A stretch of DNA of 64,000 nt, from assembly GCF_963576675.1 (NCBI RefSeq), contig NC_088911.1, positions 78,769,256 to 78,833,255 on the forward strand, written 5' to 3'. Below the pieces are notes generated by a model, which saw only the letters and a program-made list of their open reading frames with translations, searched no databases and had not been told where the DNA came from. The position numbers and the translations under genes are program-made. Positions 9,227 through 18,035 of this stretch are shown here, one piece after another (the stretch's first letter is position 1; each line of letters opens with the position of its first letter). Origin of the DNA: Euphorbia lathyris. Taxonomy: Eukaryota > Streptophyta > Magnoliopsida > Malpighiales > Euphorbiaceae.

Positions 9227-12200
9227 CTTTGAAAATATTTCTTCAAATATTTACCGTTAATGTATCTCCTATGTGGTTCTCCGTCTAAGCTCTTCAACCA
9301 ATACGCGTTTCCGGGAAGCTCTTTGTGGACTTGAAATGGTCCTTCCCAGTTGGGCGACCATTTCCCAAGCTCACGATCTTTTGTCCCGATTGGTAGAATC
9401 AGCTTCCATACTAGCTCCCCTTCTTTAAAGTTTTTCTTTTTTACTTTCTTGTTGTACACGTCTTCGACTTTCTTTTTCTGGATCATCATGCAATCGAGCG
9501 CCTTTTCTCTTTCATAATCCAAGTCTTCGAGTTCCATATTCATGGCTTGCACATAATTATCCGGCTCTAAATCATGTTGATGCATCACTCGGAGTGAAGG
9601 AACGATGACTTCCAATGGTATTACCGCATCATGGCCAAAGGTTAGGAAAAATGGACTTACTCCGGTCGCCCGTGTCTTAGATGTTCGCATAGCCCACAGT
9701 GTTTCTGAGAGAACTTTGTGCCATTCTCTAGGATTGTATTCTAGCATCTTTTCCAAGATTTGAATTAGAATTTTGTTGGATGCTTCGGCTTGACCATTTT
9801 CTTGTGCGTAAAACGGAGTGGAATGTATCAATTTAATTTCGTACTCTTCTACGAACTCGTTCATACCTTCGCCTGTGAACATGGTCCCTTGATCCGTGGT
9901 GATGGATTCTAGGATTCCGAATCTATGAATCAAGTTCTCTTTGATGAATTGGATCACTTGTGTTTGGCCGACTTGCTTCATTGGTGCTGCTTCTACCCAC
10001 TTGGAAAAGTAATCTGTGGCAACTATGATGAAACAATGTCCTTTTGATGAAGCTGGGAATATTTTCCCTATTAGATCAATAGCCCATCCTCTAAAAGGCC
10101 ACGGCTTCACCACTGAGTGTAATTCTTCTGAAGGGACTCGTTGGATTTGGCCATACAGTTGACACTTCTTGCAACCCTTCGCATATATGATGCAATCGCG
10201 TAGGATCGTTGGCCAGAAGTACCCATGGCGATTGATAAGCCACCGCATTCTCCTTCCGGATTGGTGAGCTCCGCATATGCCTTCATGGACCTGCTTCATG
10301 ACTTCCATTGCTTTTGAGAAGCCGAGACATTTGAGTAGCATTCCGTCGTAGCTCTTACGGTACAAATCACCTGCCATCAACATGTAATTTCGAGATTGAA
10401 TACTTAGTGAATATTTTACTTTTTTAGAAGGATCATTGAGGTAATCGATGAATGGTTTCCTCCAATCTTGAGCTAAGTTAATATCGATGTCGAATGATTC
10501 AAACTGGATGCCTCTATCCGCCACGGAAGGATGGCCCTGTCTTCTGATGATAACGACTTTGTATGCTGTATCTTTGGAGATTTTCATTCTAGAAGCGATT
10601 TGGGCTAACTCGTCAGCTTCCCAATTGTCATTTCTTGGGATATGCTCCAAACTGACCTCATCAAACATCTCTAGAAGCTGGATTGCAAATGCGAAGTAAG
10701 GCACCAGAGAAAAACTCGAGCATTTGTATTCTCCTGTTAGGTGCCGGATGACCAACTGTGAATCGCCGAAAATCTTGACCTCTTTCGCTCCTAGGTCTAT
10801 CAAGATTTCTAAGCCGATGATTAGAGCTTCATACTCAGCCTGGTTGTTCGTGCATTCAAAATCCAAGTTTACCGCTAATATCGTCTTAGTCCCGGATGGG
10901 GCTATGATGATCACTCCTGCTCCGTTGGAACTGTCTGTGCTTGAACCATCGAACTTCAACTGCCACGGTTCTTTGTGCGTCAGATAAATTGGAAGTTCGA
11001 CCTCTTCGGGATATTGGAAACTGGTTGGGTGATCGGCTACAAAATCTGCAATTGCTTTCCCCTTTACCGAGGATTGTGGGAGATATGTCAAGGTGAACTC
11101 GGCCAGTGCTAGTGACCATTTCCCTATTCTTCCCGAGAGGATAGGCTCGTTTAGCATGTATTTGATCAAGTCGGTGCTAGCAATCACATAAACTCTCGCT
11201 TTGAGCAAGTAATGCCTCAACTTCGTGCAAGCAAAATAGAGGGCTAAGCACGTCTTCTCAACTGGGATGTACCTCGTTTCTGCCGATAGCAATGTTCGAC
11301 TTAGATAGTAGATGGCTTGTTCATGACGGTTTGCATTGTCTTGGGCAAGCAAGCACCCAATTGACTCGTCGGTTGCTGATATATAGAGCTTGAGTGGAGT
11401 ACCCTCCCTTAGTGGCATCAACACAGGTGGGTTGCTCAAGTAAGTTTTGATCTCTTCGAACGCCGCTTGATGCTTATCGTTCCACTTGAAGCTTTCTTCG
11501 TCTTTGAGTCTTAACAGATCTGAGAATGCTCTGGATTTTCCAGCCAAGTTTGATATGAATCGTCTCAGGTAGTTTACTTGGCCCAAGAACCGCTGCAACT
11601 CCTTCTTGTTTTTCGGAGGTTGTGCTTCTTTGATTGCTTTTGCCTTATTGTCGTCAATCTCGATCCCTCTTTGATGGACTAAAAATCCGAGGAAGTTTCC
11701 TGCTTTGACCCCGAAGGCGCACTTTAGAGGATTGAGTTTCAAATTGTACTTACGCATCCGCTCGAAGCTCTTCCTCAAATGGCCGACGTGTTCTGCCTCT
11801 CGCTTGGATTTGACAACGATGTCGTCTACGTATACTTCCATGGAGGTGCCGAGTAAATCGTGAAAAATGGCATTCATTGCTCTTTGGTATGTGGCGCCGG
11901 CATTTTTCAAACCGAATGGCATGACGACCCATTCGAACGTACCAATTGACCCCGGGCATCGAAATGCCGTTTTTGCAATGTCTTCTTCGGCAATGGGGAT
12001 TTGGTTATATCCCGCATAGCAATCGCAAAGAGATATTAATTCATTTTTAGACACGGCATCTACTAGCATATCGGCAATAGGCATCACATAGATGTCTTTT
12101 GGCGTAGCTAGATTTAGATCGCGAAAATCTACGCATACGCGTAATTTACCGTTCTTTTTTACTACAGGCACGACGTTAGATAGCCATACTGCGTATTTTG

Positions 12201-12726
12201 CTGGTCTGATGAATTTAGCCTTGAACAACTTTTCTATTTCTTCCTTCACCTTGCCTTCAACCTCTTTGCTCATCCTTCTTGTTGGTTGTTTGAAGGGTTT
12301 GAACTCTGGTTTGATTGGCAATCTATGTTCCACTACGTTTTTGCTCAACCCGGGCATTTCATCATAATTCCAAGCGAAACAGTCTTTGAACTCCTGAAGC
12401 AAAACGATGATGGCTTCCTTTAAAGTTGGTCGTAGTAAGCTACTGACGAACGTAACCCGAGGTTCCTCTTCTGTACCTAGGTTCACTTCGTCTAGAGGGT
12501 TGACTGCCATGGAACCTTCATCTTCTAACTTCGGGTTCGCCCTTTTCAGATCTTGTAATTGGATTTCTTCTCCTTGAGGATCTAGTTCTGCTATTCCTTT
12601 GGGTGCTTCGATTTCTGAGACCCTCATGTCGTTCTCCTGGTATAGTTTCTCCGCTAGTTGTTGTGCATTCAGTTTTGATATAGCAGTTGAAGCCACCGCT
12701 TCTTTTCCGGATGTTGTCTTAATCAT
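9172..12726 (-). CDS. pol: RT, two RNase H domains and integrase of the Tat-like element
   Basis: A 1184-residue open frame whose ATG overlaps the gag stop by 4 bases. Reverse transcriptase spans ~170-345: LCDCYAGYNQI with catalytic D235, MPFGLKNAGATYQ, and YVDD at 299-302. The RT-linked RNase H is at ~445-560. A second, archaeal-type RNase H is at ~587-715, with likely catalytic D593, E631, D655 and D705. Integrase follows with its His/Cys zinc region (H814-C855) and the D884, D945, E981 triad spaced as D,D35E. The second RNase H is a hallmark of the Tat group. The C-terminal tail is encoded by one unit of the palindromic repeat array (MWDVI from 9226-9214). All catalytic residues are present and the frame is unbroken. 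Confidence 0.94.
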   Translation of the reverse strand: MIKTTSGKEAVASTAISKLNAQQLAEKLYQENDMRVSEIEAPKGIAELDPQGEEIQLQDLKRANPKLEDEGSMAVNPLDEVNLGTEEEPRVTFVSSLLRPTLKEAIIVLLQEFKDCFAWNYDEMPGLSKNVVEHRLPIKPEFKPFKQPTRRMSKEVEGKVKEEIEKLFKAKFIRPAKYAVWLSNVVPVVKKNGKLRVCVDFRDLNLATPKDIYVMPIADMLVDAVSKNELISLCDCYAGYNQIPIAEEDIAKTAFRCPGSIGTFEWVVMPFGLKNAGATYQRAMNAIFHDLLGTSMEVYVDDIVVKSKREAEHVGHLRKSFERMRKYNLKLNPLKCAFGVKAGNFLGFLVHQRGIEIDDNKAKAIKEAQPPKNKKELQRFLGQVNYLRRFISNLAGKSRAFSDLLRLKDEESFKWNDKHQAAFEEIKTYLSNPPVLMPLREGTPLKLYISATDESIGCLLAQDNANRHEQAIYYLSRTLLSAETRYIPVEKTCLALYFACTKLRHYLLKARVYVIASTDLIKYMLNEPILSGRIGKWSLALAEFTLTYLPQSSVKGKAIADFVADHPTSFQYPEEVELPIYLTHKEPWQLKFDGSSTDSSNGAGVIIIAPSGTKTILAVNLDFECTNNQAEYEALIIGLEILIDLGAKEVKIFGDSQLVIRHLTGEYKCSSFSLVPYFAFAIQLLEMFDEVSLEHIPRNDNWEADELAQIASRMKISKDTAYKVVIIRRQGHPSVADRGIQFESFDIDINLAQDWRKPFIDYLNDPSKKVKYSLSIQSRNYMLMAGDLYRKSYDGMLLKCLGFSKAMEVMKQVHEGICGAHQSGRRMRWLINRHGYFWPTILRDCIIYAKGCKKCQLYGQIQRVPSEELHSVVKPWPFRGWAIDLIGKIFPASSKGHCFIIVATDYFSKWVEAAPMKQVGQTQVIQFIKENLIHRFGILESITTDQGTMFTGEGMNEFVEEYEIKLIHSTPFYAQENGQAEASNKILIQILEKMLEYNPREWHKVLSETLWAMRTSKTRATGVSPFFLTFGHDAVIPLEVIVPSLRVMHQHDLEPDNYVQAMNMELEDLDYEREKALDCMMIQKKKVEDVYNKKVKKKNFKEGELVWKLILPIGTKDRELGKWSPNWEGPFQVHKELPGNAYWLKSLDGEPHRRYINGKYLKKYFQSMWDVINTGTDGSVTHNT

Positions 12727-15626
12727 GGAATCTCTTCAATTATCGGTTCATCACGGAATGGCCTTCGACGGGGCACGATTGTCGTTGGCCTTAGGATATT
12801 CTTAATCTCTTCGCCACATGATTGCTCTTTGTAATTGGATCCCACTCGGATTGGGCCTACAGATTCCTCATAGAGTCTAGCCTCGACCACATCTGAGTAG
12901 GTTTCGAATGGTTTCTCGTTTGCCCGAATGACTTCCACCTCGTCTCCCTTCCAGAACAGAAGAAGTTGGTGCAAAGACGAAGGGATGCATGAGTTGGAGT
13001 GAATCCAATCTCTCCCTAACAGTGCCTGATAGCTCGCGGTTGAATTTACCACGAAGAAAGCGGCCATGGTGGTGTGAGAGCCAACGGTGAGTTCTAATGG
13101 TAGGACGCCGTATGTCTTTGCAATTTCTCCCATGAAGGCTGAAACTGACACCTCTGATGAGATTATATCTTCCTCTGATTTCCCTAAGGCTAGGACCATC
13201 TTCATAGGCATGATGTTAACGGCTGATCCATTGTCGATGAGCACTCTGGAGATTGGTTTTCCATCTACATGAGCCTTGACGTATAGAGGTTTGATATGGC
13301 GAGTCATCCTTGGAGTGGACTTGTCAAAGTAAACCCTCTTCATGCCCTCTTCACCCGGTGCCTTCGGTGCTGCGTCTTCTTGCTCCTTGTACTCAGGCTT
13401 GGGGAATTCTTTCTTGATGTCTTCGCTTCTAAAATCCGAAGGTAAGATTAAAGAGGTAGCTGCACAATCTACCCGTATGATGAAATCTCCAACCCGGATC
13501 TGGAGGTTCTTCTCTTGGTTTTTTCCTCCTCTTTTCGCATCGTTGGAGTTGACGCTGGATGACTCCTTTTGACTATTTCTCTTTTCTGCCTCTCTTTTCC
13601 TTAATCTTCTCTTTGCATTCCTGGAGAGAGGCCTTGGGAATTTCTTGTAGCTATTCAATTTCCATTGATCGACGGGGGACGTACTCGAAGGTGTCACGAA
13701 ACGCGGCCGTTGTTGTTGCACGTCTCTTTTCTTTGCGTTTTGTGACTGCTTTGAGCTGTCCTCCAATTTAGATGGCGTCGCTTTTGGTACCCATATCTGT
13801 CGGGTTCTCACGTCGCCCTGTTGCTTTCCTTTGCCCCCCCACACTAGTGAAGTGGCGTTGATCATATTGGCTACCGGGAATGGGTCCTCGTCGATCAGCA
13901 TGCTTTCCTTCTTTTTTGGGAATTGGAGTATCCCGCGGTTAATCCTATCCTGCACGGCATTTCTAAAACCAAAACATGCTTGAGTGTTGTGGCTCCAGTT
14001 GTCGTGATACTTACAGTAGTTTCGTCCGTGTATTTCTTCTTTGGATGGGATCACATGTCTGGGAGGCAAGGTGATGAACTGCTCCTTTAGCAGGTAGTCG
14101 AAGATCTCTTCCGTCTTCGAGACGTCAAACGTATATTGGGTGGTTGGGATCCTTTTAACTACCTCTGGTGCTTTGGGATTTTTTACCAACACGGGACATG
14201 TTCGAGAACCGGTGTTCGTTAAGTCGGCAATGGCTACCTCATGCGTTTGTACCTCCCCTTGGTAGCTTCCCACAGAGTTCTTCTTGCGTCGATGATCTTC
14301 CCTCATCAACTCCTCGTACTCTGAAACCTTGGCCACCAACTCGTAGTAGTCGCGGAAATCTATCCCCTGAAATTTCTTCCGGTTTTCGAATTCCAACCCA
14401 CCTTGGGCAATCTTCACGAACTCGACCTCGAGGATGTTGATTCGACAACGATGTCGCATCTTTTTGAATCGGTTGATAAAATTTTCAACCGATTCTCCAT
14501 GTCGTTGCGTCATTCGGGACAGCTCCGCAACACAGATCTCGGGCTCCGTTCGATAGAACTGGTTGTGGAACAGTCTTTCCATTTGTTCCCATCCATGAAT
14601 GGATCCGGATGGTAAGGCGGTGTACCAAGAGAAAGCTGGTCCCGTTAGTGAACCTGGGAATAGCCGCAAGCGTAACATGTCGAAGTTTGTGTCCATGCTC
14701 AAACCGCTGCACTGAAAGGTGAAGCGTTCCACGTGCTCCACAGTGGATTGCCCTTCTTCTCCTGAAAATAAAGCGAAATCGGGTACTCTAAAATTGTGGG
14801 GTAAAGGGTATAGCTGATCATAGTGCCGTGGATAGGGTTTTTGGAACTCGGGTCGGTATACTTCCCTCACGGCTGGCCCATAGATCTCTTGGACGATGTT
14901 TCTTATGCGTTGGGCCTCTCCCAAGTTGTTGGTGGGCTCCATGCGTGTGTGCGTCGTCCGTTGTGGGTGAAAGTTGGTTTGTCTCACATTGCCCCCCGCA
15001 TTACAAGCATGGCTTTCCTCGTAATGTTCGGCATGGTTACTAGGTCCGGTATGAGATCTAAACTGTTGTTGAGGTGGCGGGACTTGAATGGGTTCTGGGC
15101 TGATCCTGTCACCGCGCTCATTGAACCTAAGATTCTCTTCTCGAGCTGGTGGTGGGGTATACCTTTCCCCAGCTCCTGATGTCGGTGTTTTCTTCCCACC
15201 GTCTACCGGTCCTTGAGATGTCGACCTTTGTGTGAACAGTTTGGCGCACTTTTCCGGGATTTTGCTGATCTCTCCGGTTAAATCAACGATCCTTTCCTCG
15301 AGAGCCGGTCCCTTGTTGGAATTGTTCACCGCCTCGTTGTTGGCTTGCATTGCCTTGCACATATCCTCATAACTTTCTCTCATGGATTGCGAAAATCCAT
15401 GTAGAAATTGGTTGATCTGCTTCTCTAGTTTTGCTAAAAATGGTGCCATGTCGAATATGGGTGGGCCTTGAGGTGGTTGTTGGTTTGCACATTCGCTATT
15501 GTTCACGGTCTCAGCCGCACAACCTTCAGGCATGCCGGGTTCGTTGCTCTGATCCCGGTTCTGATTTTGACTCTCTTCGGAGTCCGATGGGATGGGATCT
15601 TTCCCCGTGTTCTTCCTATGAGGCAT
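12723..15626 (-). CDS. gag-pro: gag-protease polyprotein of the Tat-like element
   Basis: A 967-residue open frame from ATG 15626 to TGA 12725-12723. Residues ~1-270 are low-complexity and hydrophilic. Residues ~280-420 are the retrotransposon gag domain (FSWYTALPSGSIHGWEQM, then MTQRHGESVENFINRFKK), which builds the virus-like particle. A zinc-finger-like CKYHDNWSHNTQAC follows. Near residues 775-880 lies the aspartic protease, with the active-site motif VLIDNGSAVN (D798; DNGS in place of DTGS) and the later LLGRDW motif. The protease is therefore fused to gag, not to pol. The stop codon overlaps the pol start in ATGA, so pol must be made by frameshift or by re-initiation. No internal stops are seen. 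The upstream leader is 15627-15966. Confidence 0.92.
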   Translation of the reverse strand: MPHRKNTGKDPIPSDSEESQNQNRDQSNEPGMPEGCAAETVNNSECANQQPPQGPPIFDMAPFLAKLEKQINQFLHGFSQSMRESYEDMCKAMQANNEAVNNSNKGPALEERIVDLTGEISKIPEKCAKLFTQRSTSQGPVDGGKKTPTSGAGERYTPPPAREENLRFNERGDRISPEPIQVPPPQQQFRSHTGPSNHAEHYEESHACNAGGNVRQTNFHPQRTTHTRMEPTNNLGEAQRIRNIVQEIYGPAVREVYRPEFQKPYPRHYDQLYPLPHNFRVPDFALFSGEEGQSTVEHVERFTFQCSGLSMDTNFDMLRLRLFPGSLTGPAFSWYTALPSGSIHGWEQMERLFHNQFYRTEPEICVAELSRMTQRHGESVENFINRFKKMRHRCRINILEVEFVKIAQGGLEFENRKKFQGIDFRDYYELVAKVSEYEELMREDHRRKKNSVGSYQGEVQTHEVAIADLTNTGSRTCPVLVKNPKAPEVVKRIPTTQYTFDVSKTEEIFDYLLKEQFITLPPRHVIPSKEEIHGRNYCKYHDNWSHNTQACFGFRNAVQDRINRGILQFPKKKESMLIDEDPFPVANMINATSLVWGGKGKQQGDVRTRQIWVPKATPSKLEDSSKQSQNAKKRDVQQQRPRFVTPSSTSPVDQWKLNSYKKFPRPLSRNAKRRLRKREAEKRNSQKESSSVNSNDAKRGGKNQEKNLQIRVGDFIIRVDCAATSLILPSDFRSEDIKKEFPKPEYKEQEDAAPKAPGEEGMKRVYFDKSTPRMTRHIKPLYVKAHVDGKPISRVLIDNGSAVNIMPMKMVLALGKSEEDIISSEVSVSAFMGEIAKTYGVLPLELTVGSHTTMAAFFVVNSTASYQALLGRDWIHSNSCIPSSLHQLLLFWKGDEVEVIRANEKPFETYSDVVEARLYEESVGPIRVGSNYKEQSCGEEIKNILRPTTIVPRRRPFRDEPIIEEIP

Positions 15627-15811
15627 TCTCCGTGAGTACTTATGGGTGAAAATTATGAAATTATGTTAGTAATCTAGTGCTGAAAAAGAAAGAACAAGGA
15701 AATAAATAAATGCTTATTAATGGAATAAAAGCAAGGCATGAAAAACAAGTGGTTTAAAAACTGACTGAAAAAAGAAACGAGTTTTAAATTTTTGGCAAAG
15801 CTTAAATAAAA

Positions 15812-15966
15812 AGTCCCACTGGGCGTGCCAAAAATTGTTAGCGTTAGCTAATAAATTTTGGTAAAGTGGAAGTGGGATAACGAGTGTGAAGAGAAAAAAT
15901 GTGTGCGATGGGTATTCAATTTTTGGTGAAGCCTAAAGAATAGGTCCCACTGGGCGTGCCAAAAAT
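15812..15966 (-). repeat. Tandem duplication of the LTR end/primer-binding segment
   Basis: A 31-bp stretch covering the last bases of the LTR and the primer-binding region (15944-15974) occurs again, identical, at 15813-15843. The neighbouring bases are also similar: TTTTTGG..AAGC.TAAA precedes GTCCCAC in both. The repeat offset is 131 bp. It lies in the leader between the LTR and gag. It probably arose by template slippage at the LTR/leader junction during reverse transcription. Confidence 0.7.
15944..15966 (-). promoter_or_regulatory. Primer-binding region next to the 5' LTR
   Basis: Immediately after the LTR end, the minus strand reads ATTTT then TGGCACGCCCAGTGGGAC. Starting with TGG, complementary to the CCA end of a tRNA, it is placed where minus-strand DNA synthesis starts. 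It resembles but does not exactly match the complement of a plant tRNA-Lys 3' end, so the primer tRNA is unproven. A second copy of the segment lies 131 bp further into the element. Confidence 0.6.
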
Positions 15967-17237
15967 TGTTAGCGATATTTTGCGAATATGCTAATTTCAA
16001 CCTTGTCACGTGTGGTTAGGGTGCGGGCGTGCCAGAGAAGATTACTTCTCAATTGAAATGGTTAAGTTTATGGAGTTTGCGCGCCAAAACTTGAATTCTA
16101 AACGAAACGATTGGCGAGGGATGCAAGGATTGAAAAAGTCCCTCTTGGGTCTCTACCGCCGTTATAGAAACTTTGCTAGATAAATTGTTTTATTTAAGCT
16201 AATGCGGGTAAATTGAAGACGAGAAAATAAAGGAATTTAAAGTGCGAAATTGACACGAAATTTGGTGAAAATCGGTATTTTATTGATGTAAATCAAGGTT
16301 TGAATACATGTGTTTGAGGTAAGCGTAAAATTAAAAATTGAATTACAATTGAAGAACTTCTATACTAAACATATAGCTAATTCAATTGAAATGGAAGAAC
16401 AAATCAAATACAAGGAATTGAAATGCAATTAAAATAAATTGGAATTCAACAACAAACTCGGAGCCACAATTGATGTTGAATTTTGGTGTCGGCTGGAAGT
16501 TCTTGGAGAGCTGCAACCGGTCGGGCCCGTACGGTATATGATCTTGGCAATAGCAAAACGTTGGTAGGCGAATGGGGCAGATTTAGACTTTGACTTTGGG
16601 GAGCTTGGTTGGAGTGTTTAAGAACACGGAATTGGGCAAGTAAATAGTGTAAATTGAACTTCGGGAGGTTAGGAACAACCTTCTATAAGGGATCGAAGGC
16701 TAAAACGGATTCTAAATGGACGGAATCTGGCTTTGAAAACAACTAGTCGAATCTGGGAAATTCTGGGCAGAATAGCTAAAATGATTTGGGGTGTAAAGAT
16801 CAGCTTGTAGATATAGTTTCTGTACACGGAATTGGGAAAGTAAATACAGTAGATCGAACTTCAGAACGTTAGGAACAACTTTGTCGAAGGGATCGAAGGC
16901 AAAAAATAACGTTAAATGGACAGAATTGGGCTTTGAAAAAGGGTGGACGAATCTGGAAAATTACTTTAGAAAGGAGATTCTAATTGAAAATTTGAGCAGA
17001 GTAACGACTTAAAAACACTAATATGATTTGAGAAACTCGAAAAAAGGGGTTTAGAACTTGAATTAAAGCTAAAGGAAGCTAAATGAGGGATTAAAACTAA
17101 GAAAAAACGAAGAACGAAAGAAAGAACTTTGAAGAACTTTAAGAACTAGGAGTTAAGAACTAAAGAACATTGGAAGGGACCTTAGGAAGGGGGTTTTGTT
17201 GTGTGTTGAGTGTGTGTTTTAGTGTAGGGGAGGGGGT

Positions 17238-17247
17238 CTATTTATAG
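17238..17247 (-). promoter_or_regulatory. TATA box in the 5' LTR
   Basis: The minus strand reads CTATAAATAG, followed by GACCCCCTCC. It lies just downstream of the palindromic array and is duplicated in the 3' LTR at 4778-4787. It is the likely core promoter of the retrotransposon; initiation would be expected roughly 30 bp further left. Confidence 0.7.
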
Positions 17248-17380
17248 TTTTTTTTAAGTGGCGTTTTGGTAATTAGTTAGTGGTATTAGGGTATTTTGGT
17301 CTTTTCATCATCAACTAACTCAACTAACTCCAACTAACTTAACTTCCTCAACTGCCGTTGACTGTTTCCGGAAGAGACGA

Positions 17381-17693
17381 TACGCCCCGCGTATGTCCTA
17401 CTACGCCCTGCGTGTTGTGGCTCCTGGGCCTTGTGCGTTTCATTGATGATTTTTACGCGTAGCGTTTCTGGTGCCACGTCCCGCGTAAAGGAGTACGCCC
17501 TGTGTATTGACGGATACGCCTTGCGTATCCGTGCTTCTGATCTTGGAACACTCTGCGGATGCGTCTTACCCATGACGTATTGGCAAGTACGTCCCGCGTA
17601 AAGTGAAGGACGCGCTGCGTCTTTGAGTTTCTGACGTTTGATTTCTCCGGACGTCTTGTTTACGCGCTGCGTATGGAGGACGCGCCCCGCGTA
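17381..17693. repeat. Palindromic 13-bp motif array in U3 of the 5' LTR
   Basis: The counterpart of the array in the other LTR, with the same consensus TACGCCCYGCGTA and the same order of units. One unit (around 17600) is lost compared with the 3' LTR, and a ~30-bp insertion follows the last unit. It sits upstream of the TATA box that should drive gag-pol. Confidence 0.85.
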
Positions 17694-18035
17694 GTGCCGG
17701 ACTTTCTCATGGGTTGAAGGTTAGTTTACACGTGTATTATTTTCTAGAAAATATAAACTATATCCTAAAAACATAACCCAAGCATTTTATATACATAAAA
17801 ATAATTATTTTATTTTTGGGCCAACAATTATATATAGTATATCGGGCCGGGCCGGGCCGGCCCGATGTAAAATTCGTTAAGCCCAAGTCCGCCCAGTTTT
17901 TGGCGGGCTTATACGGGCTTGGGCCGGGCTCACCGGCCCATACCCAGTCTAGTTGTCACAAGTTTAAGTTCGGGAGGTCAGTTGCAGTTTTGGGACAACT
18001 GGAAGGGGTTGAGAAGATATTAAGCCTTAAAGAAA

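Larger units (their letters stand above)
3505..17826 (-). mobile_element. Complete Ty3/gypsy (Tat-like) LTR retrotransposon
   Basis: This is a 14.3-kb element on the minus strand, with two LTRs of about 1.86 kb (TGTTGGCC...CGCTAACA), a primer-binding region next to the right LTR, a polypurine tract next to the left LTR, and the 5-bp TSD ATTAT (3500-3504 and 17827-17831). In sense order it carries 5' LTR, gag-protease, RT-RNase H-second RNase H-integrase, a palindromic-repeat array, an antisense plant-mobile-domain gene, and 3' LTR. The domain order RT-RH-INT makes it Ty3/gypsy. The second RNase H and the extra ORF between pol and the 3' LTR point to the Tat group. Both long ORFs are open and the LTRs are very similar, so the copy is fairly young and may be autonomous. 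Confidence 0.93.
15967..17826 (-). repeat. 5' LTR of the gypsy element
   Basis: About 1860 bp, read leftward from TGTTGGCC (17826) to CGCTAACA (15967). It matches the left LTR almost base for base. The differences are scattered substitutions and a few short indels, notably an extra ~30 bp near 17692-17722 and a missing unit near 17600. The U3 part (17693-17381) holds the array of 13-bp palindromic motifs, and a TATA box follows at 17247-17238. Transcription would run toward gag. Confidence 0.92.
3133..17951. mobile_element. hAT-type non-autonomous element, middle level of the nest
   Basis: The ends are TAGACCTGGGCATGGGCC at 3133 and the inverted GGCCCATACCCAGTCTA ending at 17951. The flanks carry the 8-bp duplication GTTGTCAC (3125-3132 and 17952-17959). 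An 8-bp TSD and TAG-type ends fit the hAT superfamily. The subterminal DNA is rich in GGGCCGGGC and GCCCAAGCCC motifs on both sides. Without the retrotransposon inside it, the element is about 500 bp (3133-3499 plus 17832-17951) and encodes nothing. It lies inside the older MULE-type MITE and contains the younger gypsy element. Confidence 0.85.
2782..18026. mobile_element. MULE-type MITE, outermost element of a three-level nest
   Basis: The terminal inverted repeats begin GGCTTAATA at 2782 and end TATTAAGCC at 18026. The repeat continues for about 100 bp, shared between 2782-2881 and the inverted 3101-3132 plus 17960-18026. The 9-bp duplication TTAAAGAAA flanks both sides (2773-2781 and 18027-18035), as expected for the Mutator superfamily. 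Without its insertion the element is only about 420 bp (2782-3132 plus 17960-18026) and has no coding capacity, so it is non-autonomous. It was later split at 3132/17952 by a hAT-type element. Confidence 0.85.

Noticed and set aside
10487..12805. Plus-strand frames opposite pol
   Set aside because: Antisense shadows of conserved RT, RNase H and integrase codons.
13087..15649. Plus-strand frames opposite gag (for example 14823-15179 and 15431-15649)
   Set aside because: They are shadows of the long gag-protease frame, with no domains or codon logic of their own.
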